Assembly (NCBI GenBank): GCA_031119395.1
Contig: JAVHYA010000013.1
Location: forward strand, 21,339 to 85,338
Length of the DNA stretch: 64,000 nucleotides
Source: Pseudomonadota bacterium
GTDB lineage: Bacteria > Pseudomonadota > Gammaproteobacteria > Burkholderiales > Burkholderiaceae_C
Direction of reading: 5' to 3'
Shown: positions 27,526-35,746 of the stretch, one piece after another
Layout: each line of letters begins with the position of its first letter
Numbering within the stretch: the stretch's first letter is position 1
Program-made: the position numbers and the translations under genes
Notes under the pieces: model-generated
Databases searched by the model: none
What the model was told of the DNA's origin: nothing
Seen by the model: the letters and a program-made list of their open reading frames with translations, nothing else

Positions 27526-29523
27526 TCAGGGGATGTTGGCGGACACGACCCGGAAGGGTCTGCCGGGCAGGGCGAATTCGCCGCCGTACTCGAAGGGGTC
27601 GGCGTTGTTGCTTCCCACGCCGCAGCCCTTGGGCGCGCCGCAGGCGCTGCCGCCGTAGTTGTGCATGATCACCGGCCCGTAGCGGTAGTTGCGCAGCGCC
27701 CGCCCGCCGTAGTCGGCCACCGAGACCACGTACGACTCGGTGCCATGGTTGTCCGTGTCCTCGGCCGCGATCGGATCGACCAATCGGCTGTCCTTGAGCG
27801 TGCGCACCACCTGCCCGCTGTTGCCGTTGGCGGCGAAGCGCACCCACTGGAGCTGACGGTCGCCGCGCGAGGTGACGATCACCTCGCGGGTGATGTCCGG
27901 GTAGATGGCGTTGCCCGCCTTCTCCTTGACCAGCGCGATGCCGGTGGGGTTGCGTCCCACCGCCACGGCGCCGACCTCCACGATGCTCGCGGCCGAGCCG
28001 TTGCCGGCGGTGGGGTAGTCGCCCAGGTTGAAGATGTGCAGCTGCCCGTCCTGCGTGGCCACCCAGGCGCGCCGGCTGTTGCCCCAGGCGTAGGTTTTCA
28101 CGGCCGTGGGCCGGTTGGCCATCGCCACCGTCTTGATGACCGTGGGGGTCTGCCCGGGTGCGGCGGCGAAGGTGCGCGGCCATTGCGAATCGGCCGGGCC
28201 GACCGAGGTCGTGACGCTGTAGTCCGCGTCGCTGCCGAAGTACATGCGCTGGTAGTACGCGAACAGGGGCCGCAGGTCCAGGAAGGCCACCTTCTGCTCG
28301 GACTTGGAAGCCACGACCGCCACGCCGCCCTTGGCGTAGGTGTTGAAGTTGCGGCCACCGGACTTGAAGGTCGCCCGGTGGGCCGCGTTGCTCAACGACA
28401 GGTCGTAAGTCGATTCCCGGCCCGGAACGCCGGCAGGCAGGTAGGCCTCACGGCTCAGGCCCGTGGTGACCGAGATGTCGGTCGGCGCCTTCATGTCCGC
28501 CGGCAGCGCGACGTAGCCCAGTACCTTCATGTACGCGGTGTTGCCGAGGTTGGGCAGGCCGGGGTAGAGCCCTTGCCACTCTCCCCACCATGACGTGGGG
28601 GAGGCCGGCTTGGCCGGCGTGCAGCCTTCGCACAGGCCGGCCAGCGCCACCACGGCGATCTCGCCGCGCAGGTTGACCGTGTCCCAGACGGTGATCAGCG
28701 CGAACTCGTTGCTGTTGGTCACCGCCACCGCCGTGGGCACCTTGCCCGGCGCCAGCCGGGCGCTGGCCTTGTTGGTCGAGGTGTTGGACTGCGCGAAGCC
28801 GATGAAGCCGTTGTCGAACACCATCAGGCCGTTCATGCACCAGCCGGGCCGGCCCTCGCACCGCGCCACGCCGACCGGGTTCCCGACCGGCGCACCGGCA
28901 CGGCGGTACGCGAGGGCGTTGATCTCGTCCAGGCCCGCGCCGTAGTAGACCCACATCAGCTCCGGGCGCTGCGAGAACACCTCGTTGCTGCTCGAGCTGA
29001 TCCCCAGGCCGGCCATGCCCAGGCGCTGCGACGGCGACTCCGGGATGTAGGCGACGTGGCCGACGTTGGAGGCGAAGTCCCCGACCTCGTTGCTCCATGT
29101 GCCGACCTGCCAGGTGCCGCAGAAGGCCGGATCGCAACCGCGCTTGCCGCCCTGGCGATCGGACACGAAGGCATGGTCGACGCGCTTGGACCATGTCGGC
29201 AGGCCGCCGTTGCCGGTGGTGCCGTAGGCCGAGGGCGCGGGACCGTAGCGGAAGTCGATGCCCGCGGCCTGCCCCATCGCGGCCGCCATGGCACGGTAGG
29301 CGGCCGCGTCGTCGACGCTGAAGGCACGTCGATCGTCCCCGCTCCCGCCCGGCGCCGTGCCCTCGGCGTTTCGCGCTGCAGGGGCCTGAGCCACTGTCGT
29401 CGACACCGTCCCGGCCGCCTGCGCGGCAGCGATGCGCGGCGGCGTGCCGACCGCGACTGCGCCGCAGGCGGCCAGCACGATGCCTGCCACCGCGAACGTC
29501 TTGCCCATGCCCATTGCTTGCAT
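27526..29523 (-). CDS. Large secreted lipoprotein of unknown function (paralogue B)
   Basis: About 665 residues. The lipoprotein signal ends IVLAAC, but it lacks the poly-Gly of paralogue A. From GPAPSAYGTTGN onwards the two are co-linear. The N-terminal ~350 shared residues are roughly three-quarters identical, while the last ~240 are nearly identical at protein and DNA level. Cysteine pairs (CDPAFCGTW, RCEGRPGWCM, LCEGCTP) are conserved. Strand-rich, propeller-like repeats suggest binding or structural roles at the cell surface. ATG codons 3 and 5 codons downstream are alternative starts. Confidence 0.78.
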   Translation of the reverse strand: MQAMGMGKTFAVAGIVLAACGAVAVGTPPRIAAAQAAGTVSTTVAQAPAARNAEGTAPGGSGDDRRAFSVDDAAAYRAMAAAMGQAAGIDFRYGPAPSAYGTTGNGGLPTWSKRVDHAFVSDRQGGKRGCDPAFCGTWQVGTWSNEVGDFASNVGHVAYIPESPSQRLGMAGLGISSSSNEVFSQRPELMWVYYGAGLDEINALAYRRAGAPVGNPVGVARCEGRPGWCMNGLMVFDNGFIGFAQSNTSTNKASARLAPGKVPTAVAVTNSNEFALITVWDTVNLRGEIAVVALAGLCEGCTPAKPASPTSWWGEWQGLYPGLPNLGNTAYMKVLGYVALPADMKAPTDISVTTGLSREAYLPAGVPGRESTYDLSLSNAAHRATFKSGGRNFNTYAKGGVAVVASKSEQKVAFLDLRPLFAYYQRMYFGSDADYSVTTSVGPADSQWPRTFAAAPGQTPTVIKTVAMANRPTAVKTYAWGNSRRAWVATQDGQLHIFNLGDYPTAGNGSAASIVEVGAVAVGRNPTGIALVKEKAGNAIYPDITREVIVTSRGDRQLQWVRFAANGNSGQVVRTLKDSRLVDPIAAEDTDNHGTESYVVSVADYGGRALRNYRYGPVIMHNYGGSACGAPKGCGVGSNNADPFEYGGEFALPGRPFRVVSANIP
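27629..28356. repeat. 728-bp tract shared with paralogue A (right copy)
   Basis: Same orientation as the left copy, 3581 bp away, with pepP between them. Base-level identity even at third codon positions, against clear divergence outside, marks it as recently homogenised. Confidence 0.85.
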
Positions 29524-29602
29524 GGCGAAAGTGTCCCGTCGAAGAACCCGACCGTCCAGCAAAGCCCCGCCGAAGCCACGGGCGCCCGGACCAGGCCTGT
29601 GC

Positions 29603-30850
29603 TCAGTGGCGCGTCAGAAAACGGAGCGCCGAATACGGCGCCGGGTCGACCACCGGGGCCTTGCCATCGATCAGCTCGGCCAGCAGACGCCCGCTCACGG
29701 GGCCGAGCGTGAAGCCCTGGTGCGCATGGCCGAAGTTGAACCACAGCCCTCGATGGCGCGGTGCCGGGCCGATCACGGGCTTCATGTCGGCGGTGCAGGG
29801 CCGCGCGCCGAGCCAGGGCTGGGCCTCCACGGGCTCGGACAGCGCGAGCAGTTCGCGGGCATGCCCCTCGGCGCGTCCCAGCTGCCAGGGTGTGGCCGGC
29901 GCGTCCTGCTTCGCGAATTCGGCGCCGGTGGTGATGCGTATGCCGCGCTGCATGGGCGCGATCACCAGCCCGCGCGCGACGTCGTACAAGGGCAGGCGCG
30001 GTGCCGCGCCGCCACGGTAGTGCCGGTGGTAGCCGCGCTTGACGAACAGCGGCAGCCGGTAGCCCAGCGGGCGCAGCAGCGCATCGGCCCACGGCCCCAG
30101 CGCGATCACTGCGTGCTCGGCTTCGAGCGGTCCGCCCGCGGTCTGCACGGTCCAGCCGGTCGCGGTCTGCCGCAGCGTCGAGGCGTCGCCCTCGGCCAGC
30201 GCGCCGCCCAGGCGCTGGAAATGCGCCGCATAGCGTGCGACCAGTTCGCCCGGATCGCTCACGCTCCACGGATCACGCCAGTGGATCGCACCGGCCAGGC
30301 GCGTGCGCAGCGCCGGCTCGGCAGCCGCCAGGGCGGCGCCGTCGAGCAGGTCGGTGCGCAGGCCGTGGCGGCTCGAGAGCGACTGCGCCTCGGCCGCCGC
30401 GAGCGCCATCGACGCGGCGTCGCGGAAGATGTGCAGGTAGCCCTCGCGGCGCACCAGGTCGTCGGCACCGGCGGCGGCGATGAGCGGCGCGTGCTCGTCG
30501 GTCGCGTGGGCGATCAGGCGCGCATAGGCCTCGGCGATGGCGGGGTAGCGCCCCGCGCCCGAGTTGCGCCAGTAGCGTGCCAGCCCGGCGGCCACGTGCG
30601 GCAACGCACCCAGGTGGTAGTTGACGTCGGCTCCGCGCTTGAGCGCCACGCCGGCCAGCTTGGCGATGCTGCGCGGAAAGGCGTAGGGCGCCACCGCCTC
30701 GCGCTGGATGATGCCGGCATTGCCATAGGAGGTCTCGCGCCCGGGCGCGCGGCGGTCGACCAGCACCACCGCATGGCCGCGCATCGCCAGGTGCACGGCG
30801 GTGCAGGTGCCGACCATGCCGGCGCCCAGCACGAGCACGCTGCGGCTCAT
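29603..30850 (-). CDS. FAD-dependent D-amino-acid-dehydrogenase-like oxidoreductase (DadA family)
   Basis: A 415-residue DAO-family flavoenzyme. The dinucleotide motif is VLVLGAGMVGTCTAVHLA at the N-terminus, followed by ETSYGNAGIIQ, characteristic of DadA. The C-terminus has WLGARPCTADMKPVIGPAP and FNFGHAHQGFTLGP, which close the FAD site. It would oxidise an amine or D-amino acid to an imine, passing electrons to the respiratory chain. Its start overlaps the ridA stop (ATGA), so the pair is translationally coupled. The exact substrate is unknown; the linked Bug receptor and amidase hint at an amide-derived amino acid. Confidence 0.9.
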   Translation of the reverse strand: MSRSVLVLGAGMVGTCTAVHLAMRGHAVVLVDRRAPGRETSYGNAGIIQREAVAPYAFPRSIAKLAGVALKRGADVNYHLGALPHVAAGLARYWRNSGAGRYPAIAEAYARLIAHATDEHAPLIAAAGADDLVRREGYLHIFRDAASMALAAAEAQSLSSRHGLRTDLLDGAALAAAEPALRTRLAGAIHWRDPWSVSDPGELVARYAAHFQRLGGALAEGDASTLRQTATGWTVQTAGGPLEAEHAVIALGPWADALLRPLGYRLPLFVKRGYHRHYRGGAAPRLPLYDVARGLVIAPMQRGIRITTGAEFAKQDAPATPWQLGRAEGHARELLALSEPVEAQPWLGARPCTADMKPVIGPAPRHRGLWFNFGHAHQGFTLGPVSGRLLAELIDGKAPVVDPAPYSALRFLTRH

Positions 30851-31200
30851 CGCGCGCGGCTCGCCACCACCGTCAGTTCGAGCAGCGCGCCGGGCAGCAT
30901 GAGGTCGGCGCGGACCGTGGTGCGCACCGGCCGGGGCTCGGCGAAGTGCTCGGCATAGACGCGGTTGAAGCCGGCGAAGTCGGCCGCATCCACGAGGTAG
31001 GCGGTCACGCTCACCACGTCGTTCAAGCCCAGGCCTTCGCCCGCCAGCGTGGCCGCGATGCGCTGCAGGGTCAGGGCGGTCTGCGCCTCGATGCCCTCGG
31101 GCATGGCGCCTTCGGGCACGAGCGGCAGCTCGCCCGAGAGGAACACGAGGTCGCCCACGCGGCGGGTCTTGGAAAAGGGAAGTGCGGGCGCTTGCGGCAT
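30847..31200 (-). CDS. RidA-family imine/enamine deaminase
   Basis: A 117-residue Rid-family protein that hydrolyses reactive imines. It has the usual elements: DLVFLSGELPLVPEG, the central helix QTALTLQRIAATLAGEGLGLNDVV (core LQRIAATLAGEGLG) and the active-site Arg in RPVRTTVRADL, then LELTVVAS. The product of the coupled DadA-like enzyme is exactly such an imine, so RidA probably clears it. The start is at MPQAPALPFSKTRRVG; upstream codons include the predicted promoter and LysR box. Confidence 0.9.
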   Translation of the reverse strand: MPQAPALPFSKTRRVGDLVFLSGELPLVPEGAMPEGIEAQTALTLQRIAATLAGEGLGLNDVVSVTAYLVDAADFAGFNRVYAEHFAEPRPVRTTVRADLMLPGALLELTVVASRAR

Positions 31201-31234
31201 GGCGGTGAAGAACGGGGGGAAGGACGATGGCCGG

Positions 31235-31263
31235 ATTATTCGGCAGGCCCCGCACCGCAGCGA
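31235..31263 (-). promoter_or_regulatory. Predicted promoter of the ridA-dadA-like unit
   Basis: On the minus strand, -35 TCGCTG and -10 AATAAT with a 17-bp spacer. The predicted start of transcription is near 31228, about 28 bases before the ridA ATG. The dyad at 31283-31301 is centred about 64 bases upstream of it. Confidence 0.55.
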
Positions 31264-31282
31264 TCGCCGCCGTCGAATGTTG

Positions 31283-31301
31283 CGTTGCCAATCAGGCAAC
31301 G
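31283..31301. promoter_or_regulatory. LysR-type box upstream of ridA
   Basis: CGTTGCC-AATCA-GGCAACG, a perfect 7-bp inverted repeat that satisfies the T-N11-A LysR motif (TGCC-N5-GGCA). The same half-sites and spacing recur at 32286-32304. Its centre lies near -64 of the predicted ridA promoter, the usual recognition position for a LysR activator. Confidence 0.7.
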
Positions 31302-31311
31302 CTTCGCCGCG

Positions 31312-32268
31312 TCATCCCTCGCGCGCGAGCGTCTCGCGCAGATGATCGATGAAGGCGCGTGCCGCGTCGGGCAGGTGGCGGCCCGCCATGGTCTGCACCT
31401 CGAAGTGGCGCTCGTTCATCTCGCGGTCGCGCAGCGGGATCGCGACGATGCTGCCGTTGCGCAGCTGCTGGCGCAGCGCGAGTTCGCCGCAGAAGGTGAC
31501 GGCGCGCGTGCAGGCCGCGTACTGGATGAGCGGGTAGAGGTGGTCGCTGGTGATGACCGGCTCCAGCGGCAGGCCCTGGCGGCTGCAGCTGATGTCGAGC
31601 AACTGCCGCAGCGTCGACGTGCCGGCCGGCAACGCCAGCGGATGCGCCACCACCTGCGCGAGCGAGACCTGGCGCCGCAGGGCCAGCGGGTGGCCCGGCG
31701 CGACGATGGCGAGCACGGGCGCCGGGTGGCGCAGCTCGACGTTCAGGCCGCGCTCGGAGCTCAGGCTCACGGTCACGCCGATGTCGGCGATGCCTTCACG
31801 CACGCGCCGCGCCACCTCGCGCTGCACGCACATGTCGAGCGTGAAGCAAATGCCGGGACAGCGGCTTTGGAAATCGGCCACCAGCGCCGGCAGGAATTCG
31901 TAGGCGAAGCCTTCGGTGGCCACCACGCGCACCTCGCCCTGGCGCAGGCCGCGCAGCGCGAGGATGTCGTCCGCCACGCGCTCGATGTCGAGCCACGCAC
32001 GCCGCGCGTGCGCCGCCAGCAGCTCGCCGGCCGAGTTGAGTGCCATGCCGCGCGCGCGGCGCTCGAAGAGCAGCGTGTCGAGCTCGCGCTCGAGCCGCCC
32101 GATCTGGCGGCTGACGGCCGAGGGCGCCACCTCCAGCCGCGCCGCGGCCTCGGTGACCGAGCCGGCGCGCGCCACCTCGAGGAAATAGCGCAGCGCAACC
32201 TCCTGCAGCACGCGCTGGTCGAAGGAGCGGCGGGCGGTGGTGCGCGAGCGGGAACGGGCGGCGGGCAT
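31312..32268 (-). CDS. LysR-family transcriptional regulator
   Basis: A 318-residue LTTR with an Arg-rich N-terminal extension (about 1-20). The helix-turn-helix covers about residues 25-85 (YFLEVARAGSVTEAAARLEV, SAVSRQIGRLE). The effector domain starts at GEVRVVATEGF. It lies between two units it probably controls: ridA/dadA-like on its own strand and the Bug-amidase pair divergently. A T-N11-A dyad lies 18 bases upstream of its ATG, fitting autoregulation, and a matching dyad lies between its stop and ridA. Confidence 0.92.
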   Translation of the reverse strand: MPAARSRSRTTARRSFDQRVLQEVALRYFLEVARAGSVTEAAARLEVAPSAVSRQIGRLERELDTLLFERRARGMALNSAGELLAAHARRAWLDIERVADDILALRGLRQGEVRVVATEGFAYEFLPALVADFQSRCPGICFTLDMCVQREVARRVREGIADIGVTVSLSSERGLNVELRHPAPVLAIVAPGHPLALRRQVSLAQVVAHPLALPAGTSTLRQLLDISCSRQGLPLEPVITSDHLYPLIQYAACTRAVTFCGELALRQQLRNGSIVAIPLRDREMNERHFEVQTMAGRHLPDAARAFIDHLRETLAREG

Positions 32269-32285
32269 GGCTGGCGTGGGCTCTG

Positions 32286-32304
32286 CGTTGCCGTTCAGGC
32301 AACG
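32286..32304. promoter_or_regulatory. LysR-type box in the lysR-bug divergent region
   Basis: CGTTGCC-GTTCA-GGCAACG, identical half-sites and 5-base spacing to the box upstream of ridA; the last three spacer bases (TCA) are also shared. It is centred about 65 bases upstream of the predicted Bug promoter start. Confidence 0.72.
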
Positions 32305-32324
32305 AAACTTTATGAAGCTTGTGC

Positions 32325-32353
32325 TTGCTGCACGGCAGGCGCGTTTCTAGCAT
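32325..32353 (+). promoter_or_regulatory. Predicted promoter of the Bug-amidase unit
   Basis: -35 TTGCTG and -10 TAGCAT with a 17-bp spacer; predicted start near 32360, about 26 bases before the Bug ATG. The arrangement mirrors the ridA promoter. Confidence 0.6.
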
Positions 32354-32385
32354 GGGCCGATGTCGTCGTCCAAAGGTGCCCTGTG

Positions 32386-33411
32386 ATGAAGCTCCCGCCT
32401 CCCCGTCCCGCCCCCGCCGCGGGCGCGCGCCGCCGCGCCCTCGCGCGGACCGCGGCCGGCCTGCTCGCCGCCGCCGGCCTCGCCCTGCCCTTCGCGGCGC
32501 TGGCGCAGACGGCCTGGCCCGCCAAGCCGATCACGCTGGTCATTCCCTTCCCGCCGGGCGGCAGTGCCGACGTCATCGGGCGCCTGGTCGGGCAGCGGAT
32601 GTCGGACGAACTGGGCCAGCCGGTGGTCATCGACAACCGGCCCGGGGCCGGCACCGCCATCGCTGCCGGCCTGGTGGCCAAGGCGCCGGCGGACGGCTAC
32701 ACGCTGTTCCTCGGCTCGGGCTCGACCTTCACCGCCAACCCGGCGATCCGCAGCAACCTGCCCTACGACACGCTCAAGAGCTTCGACCCGATCGCGATCG
32801 TCGCGCGCATCCCGCTGATCGTGCTGGCCAACAAGGACGTGCCGGTCAACAACGTCAAGGAGTTCGTCGCCGCCATCAAGGCCGCGCCGGACAAGTACGC
32901 GTATGCCTCCTTCGGTGCCGGCACCACCTCGCACTTCACCGGCGAGATCGTGCTGCACGCCGTGGGCGCTAAGCTCATGCACGTGCCCTACAAGGGCAGC
33001 GCGCCGGCGATGACCGACCTGATCGGCGGGCAGGTGCCCTTCTCGGTCGACACCGTCACCGCGGCGATCCCGCAGCTCAAGGCCGGCAAGGTGAAGGCCA
33101 TCGCCGTGACCACCGCCAAGCGGTCCTCGCAGCTGCCCGACGTGCCGACCTTCGCCGAGGCCGGCTACAAGGACATCGACGCCGACACCTGGATCATGCT
33201 GGTCGCGCCCAAGGGCACGCCGGCCCCCGTGCGCGAGCGCCTCGAGAAGACGGTGGCGAAGATCGTCGCCACGCCCGGCGCCAGGGCCGCGCTGCAGGCA
33301 CAGGGCGCAGAGCCCGCCTTCGCCGGCGCCGCGGCCTCGCTGGCGCAGATCGAGAGCGAACTGCCGCTGATGCGCGCCGTCGCGCAGCGCGCGGACATCA
33401 AGGCGGATTGA
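32386..33411 (+). CDS. Bug-family (TctC-like) periplasmic substrate-binding protein
   Basis: A 341-residue tripartite tricarboxylate transporter receptor. An Arg-rich N-terminus and signal peptide end near ALA-QT; then WPAKPITLVIPFPPGGSADVIGR, the classic Bug start (core VIPFPPGGSADV), follows. Domain 2 contains YASFGAGTTSHFTGE and HVPYKGSAPAMTDLIGGQV (core VPYKGSAPAMTDL). Bug proteins bind carboxylates, amides or amino acids in the periplasm. No TctA/TctB genes are nearby, as is common for Bug orphans in this family of bacteria. It overlaps the amidase start. Confidence 0.93.
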   Translation: MKLPPPRPAPAAGARRRALARTAAGLLAAAGLALPFAALAQTAWPAKPITLVIPFPPGGSADVIGRLVGQRMSDELGQPVVIDNRPGAGTAIAAGLVAKAPADGYTLFLGSGSTFTANPAIRSNLPYDTLKSFDPIAIVARIPLIVLANKDVPVNNVKEFVAAIKAAPDKYAYASFGAGTTSHFTGEIVLHAVGAKLMHVPYKGSAPAMTDLIGGQVPFSVDTVTAAIPQLKAGKVKAIAVTTAKRSSQLPDVPTFAEAGYKDIDADTWIMLVAPKGTPAPVRERLEKTVAKIVATPGARAALQAQGAEPAFAGAAASLAQIESELPLMRAVAQRADIKAD

Positions 33412-34946
33412 CGGTGGCGGACCTCGTCGAAACCTCCGCCGTCGAGCTGCGCCGCCTCATCGGCGCGCACCAGCTCTCGCCCGTCGAGCTGCTCGAGGCC
33501 TGCATCGCGCGCATCGAGCGGCTCAACCCCTTCGTCAACGCCATCACCGCCACCTGCTACGAGCGTGCGCATGCCGAGGCGCGGGCGGCCGAGCGGGCCG
33601 TGATGCGCGGCGAGGCGCTGGGCCTGCTGCATGGCCTGCCGCTGGGCGTGAAGGACCTGGAGCCCACGGCCGGCCTGCTGTCCACCATGGGCACGCCGAG
33701 CCTGCGCAACCACGTGCCGGCGCAGGATATCGAGCTGGTGCGCCGCCTGCGCGCGGCCGGCGCCATCGTGGTCGGCAAGACCAACGTGCCCGAGATGGGC
33801 GCCGGCGCCAACAGCCGCAACCCGGTGTGGGGCGCGACCGGCAACCCCTTCGATCCCCACCTCAACGCCGGCGGCTCCTCGGGCGGATCGGCCGCGGCGC
33901 TGGCGCTGGACCTGCTGCCGCTGGCCACCGGCTCGGACACCGGCGGCTCGCTGCGCATCCCGGCCGCCAAGTGCGGCGTGGTGGGCCTGCGGCCCTCGCC
34001 CGGCGTGGTGCCGAGCGTGCGCAAGCCGCTGGGCTGGTCGCCGATCTCGGTCGTCGGGCCGATGGGCCGCGACGTGGCCGACGCCTGCCTGCAGCTGGCC
34101 GCCAGCGCCGGCCCGCATCCGGGCGACCCGCTCAGTCATCCGCTCGATCCAATGGCCTTCCTGCGCCCGGCGGGCGTGGACCTCTCGCGCCTGCGCGTGG
34201 CCTGGACCGAGGACTTCGGCCTGTGCGACGTGGACCCGGCCATCCGCGGCACGATGCGCGAGCGCATGGCCGCGATGTCGGGCCTGTTCGCGGCCTGCGA
34301 CGAGGTGCGCATCGACCTCGGCGCGCCGCAGGACGTGCATCGCTGCTTCGACGTGCTGCGCGCCGAGGCCTTCGTGGCCGGCATGCGCGAGGCCTACGAG
34401 CGCGACCCGTCCAGCCTGGGGCCCAACCCGCGCGCCAACTACGAAATGGGCGTGGAGATGAGCCTGCTGGACAGCGCCTGGGCACAGACCGAGCAGACGC
34501 GCATCCTGGCCCGCTTCCAGAAGGTGTTCGAGGGCTACGACCTCGTGCTCTCGCCGACCACGCCGGTGTCGCCCTTTCCGTGGACGCAGGCCTTCGCGGC
34601 CGAGATCGACGGACGGCCGCAGGCCAACTACTACCGCTGGCTGGCGCTGACCTACGTGGTGACGCTGACCACGCACCCGTCGATCACGCTGCCCTGCGGC
34701 GTCGATCCGAAGGGCCTGCCCTTCGGCCTGCAGGTGACCGGGCGCTTTCGCGGCGACCTGGCGCTGCTCGGTGCGGCGCAGGCGATGGAGTCGGCCTTTG
34801 CGGCCGACGCGACGCTGCGCCGCCCGCGGCCCGACATCGAACGCCTGAAGCCCCCGGTGCCGGCGCTCGATTCGATCGTCACGGCGCCGCCGGACGACCG
34901 GCACGCCCACGCACCCACCGAAGCGGCGGCCGCGTCGGTGGTGTGA
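33408..34946 (+). CDS. Amidase-signature hydrolase (amidase 3), Bug-linked
   Basis: A 512-residue amidase. Triad: Lys in LPLGVKDLEP, cis-Ser in NAGGSSGGSAAA, nucleophile Ser in GSDTGGSLRIP. It begins at a TTG overlapping the Bug stop (TTGA); a GTG two codons later is an alternative. The coupling means both proteins are made together, so the Bug ligand is probably this enzyme's substrate or a close relative. Together with ridA and the DadA-like gene under a shared LysR box, it suggests amide breakdown to an amino acid followed by oxidative deamination. The C-terminal ~45 residues are a low-complexity tail. Confidence 0.9.
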   Translation: MTVADLVETSAVELRRLIGAHQLSPVELLEACIARIERLNPFVNAITATCYERAHAEARAAERAVMRGEALGLLHGLPLGVKDLEPTAGLLSTMGTPSLRNHVPAQDIELVRRLRAAGAIVVGKTNVPEMGAGANSRNPVWGATGNPFDPHLNAGGSSGGSAAALALDLLPLATGSDTGGSLRIPAAKCGVVGLRPSPGVVPSVRKPLGWSPISVVGPMGRDVADACLQLAASAGPHPGDPLSHPLDPMAFLRPAGVDLSRLRVAWTEDFGLCDVDPAIRGTMRERMAAMSGLFAACDEVRIDLGAPQDVHRCFDVLRAEAFVAGMREAYERDPSSLGPNPRANYEMGVEMSLLDSAWAQTEQTRILARFQKVFEGYDLVLSPTTPVSPFPWTQAFAAEIDGRPQANYYRWLALTYVVTLTTHPSITLPCGVDPKGLPFGLQVTGRFRGDLALLGAAQAMESAFAADATLRRPRPDIERLKPPVPALDSIVTAPPDDRHAHAPTEAAAASVV

Positions 34947-35049
34947 GCCGAGGGCGCCGGCCGGTCCGGGGGCCGCCGCACCGAGAAGCCCTGCGCCACC
35001 TGCGGGGTTTGGCGCCGCGCCACGGCGGGCCTGCGGGAAGAATGCCGCC

Positions 35050-35664
35050 ATGAGCACACGCACTCCCTCCCGATCGATCGCCCTCGCCGCCGCACCGGCC
35101 CGCCAGGCCGCCCTGCGCCGGCGCGTGGCACTGTCCGCCCTGGCCGGGGCGCTGCTGTGCGGCGCGGGCTGGCTGGCCGCCCCGCGTGCCGAGGCGGCCG
35201 AGCCCGCCGTCCTCGCGGCCGTTGCCGCACGCGCCACCCTGCCGTTGGCCGAGGCGATCGCCAGCGTGGAAAAGAGCGCTGCGGGTCGCCTGGTCGAGGC
35301 GGAACTGGAAGACGATCGCACCGACGCGCAGGGCGCGCCGCTGTACGAGATGGCGCTGGCCACGCCGCAGGGCCAGCGTGAGGACCTGATGGTCAGCGCC
35401 GCCACGGGCCAGGTCGTCAGCCGCAAGGCGGACGGCGCGCTCAAGCGCAAGGAGGCCGACCGGCTGAAGGCCGCCACGCTGGCGATGCCGCAGGCCGTGC
35501 GCACGGCGCTGGAGCGCCAGGGCGGGCGCGCGGTCAAGGCCGAGCTGGACAGCCACTTCGGCACGGTCGTCTACGAGGTGGAGATCCTCACGCCGCAGGG
35601 CACCCTCGCCGAGGTGAAGGTGCATGCAGGCAACGGGCAGATCGTGAGCGTGGCCGGCAAGTAG
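35050..35664 (+). CDS. Exported PepSY-domain protein
   Basis: A 204-residue protein. A Tat-like/Sec signal with an Arg-rich start and hydrophobic core (about 27-46) ends near AEAA. Two PepSY-like repeats follow: LAEAIASVEKSAAGRLVEAEL with YEMALATPQGQREDLMVSAATGQVV (core YEMALATPQGQ), then RTALERQGGRAVKAEL with YEVEILTPQGTLAEVKVHAGNGQIV (core YEVEILTPQG). PepSY domains often inhibit or bind peptidases or sense periplasmic conditions. It converges on the flavin oxidase gene. No two-component genes accompany it. Confidence 0.85.
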   Translation: MSTRTPSRSIALAAAPARQAALRRRVALSALAGALLCGAGWLAAPRAEAAEPAVLAAVAARATLPLAEAIASVEKSAAGRLVEAELEDDRTDAQGAPLYEMALATPQGQREDLMVSAATGQVVSRKADGALKRKEADRLKAATLAMPQAVRTALERQGGRAVKAELDSHFGTVVYEVEILTPQGTLAEVKVHAGNGQIVSVAGK

Positions 35665-35676
35665 CGGCCGGCGGAC

Positions 35677-35735
35677 TGCTCCTTTTTCCATAGCAGCTCA
35701 CGCCCGTGGGACGGGCACCGACGGCCGATTCGACT
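35677..35735 (+). repeat. Dispersed 58-bp element, copy 6
   Basis: Reads CTCCTTTTTCCATAGCAGCT, CACGCCCGTGGGACGGGC, ACGGCCGATTCGACTC. It lies in the convergent gap after the PepSY gene, 120 bases from copy 7. Confidence 0.8.
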
Positions 35736-35746
35736 CGCAACGCGGC

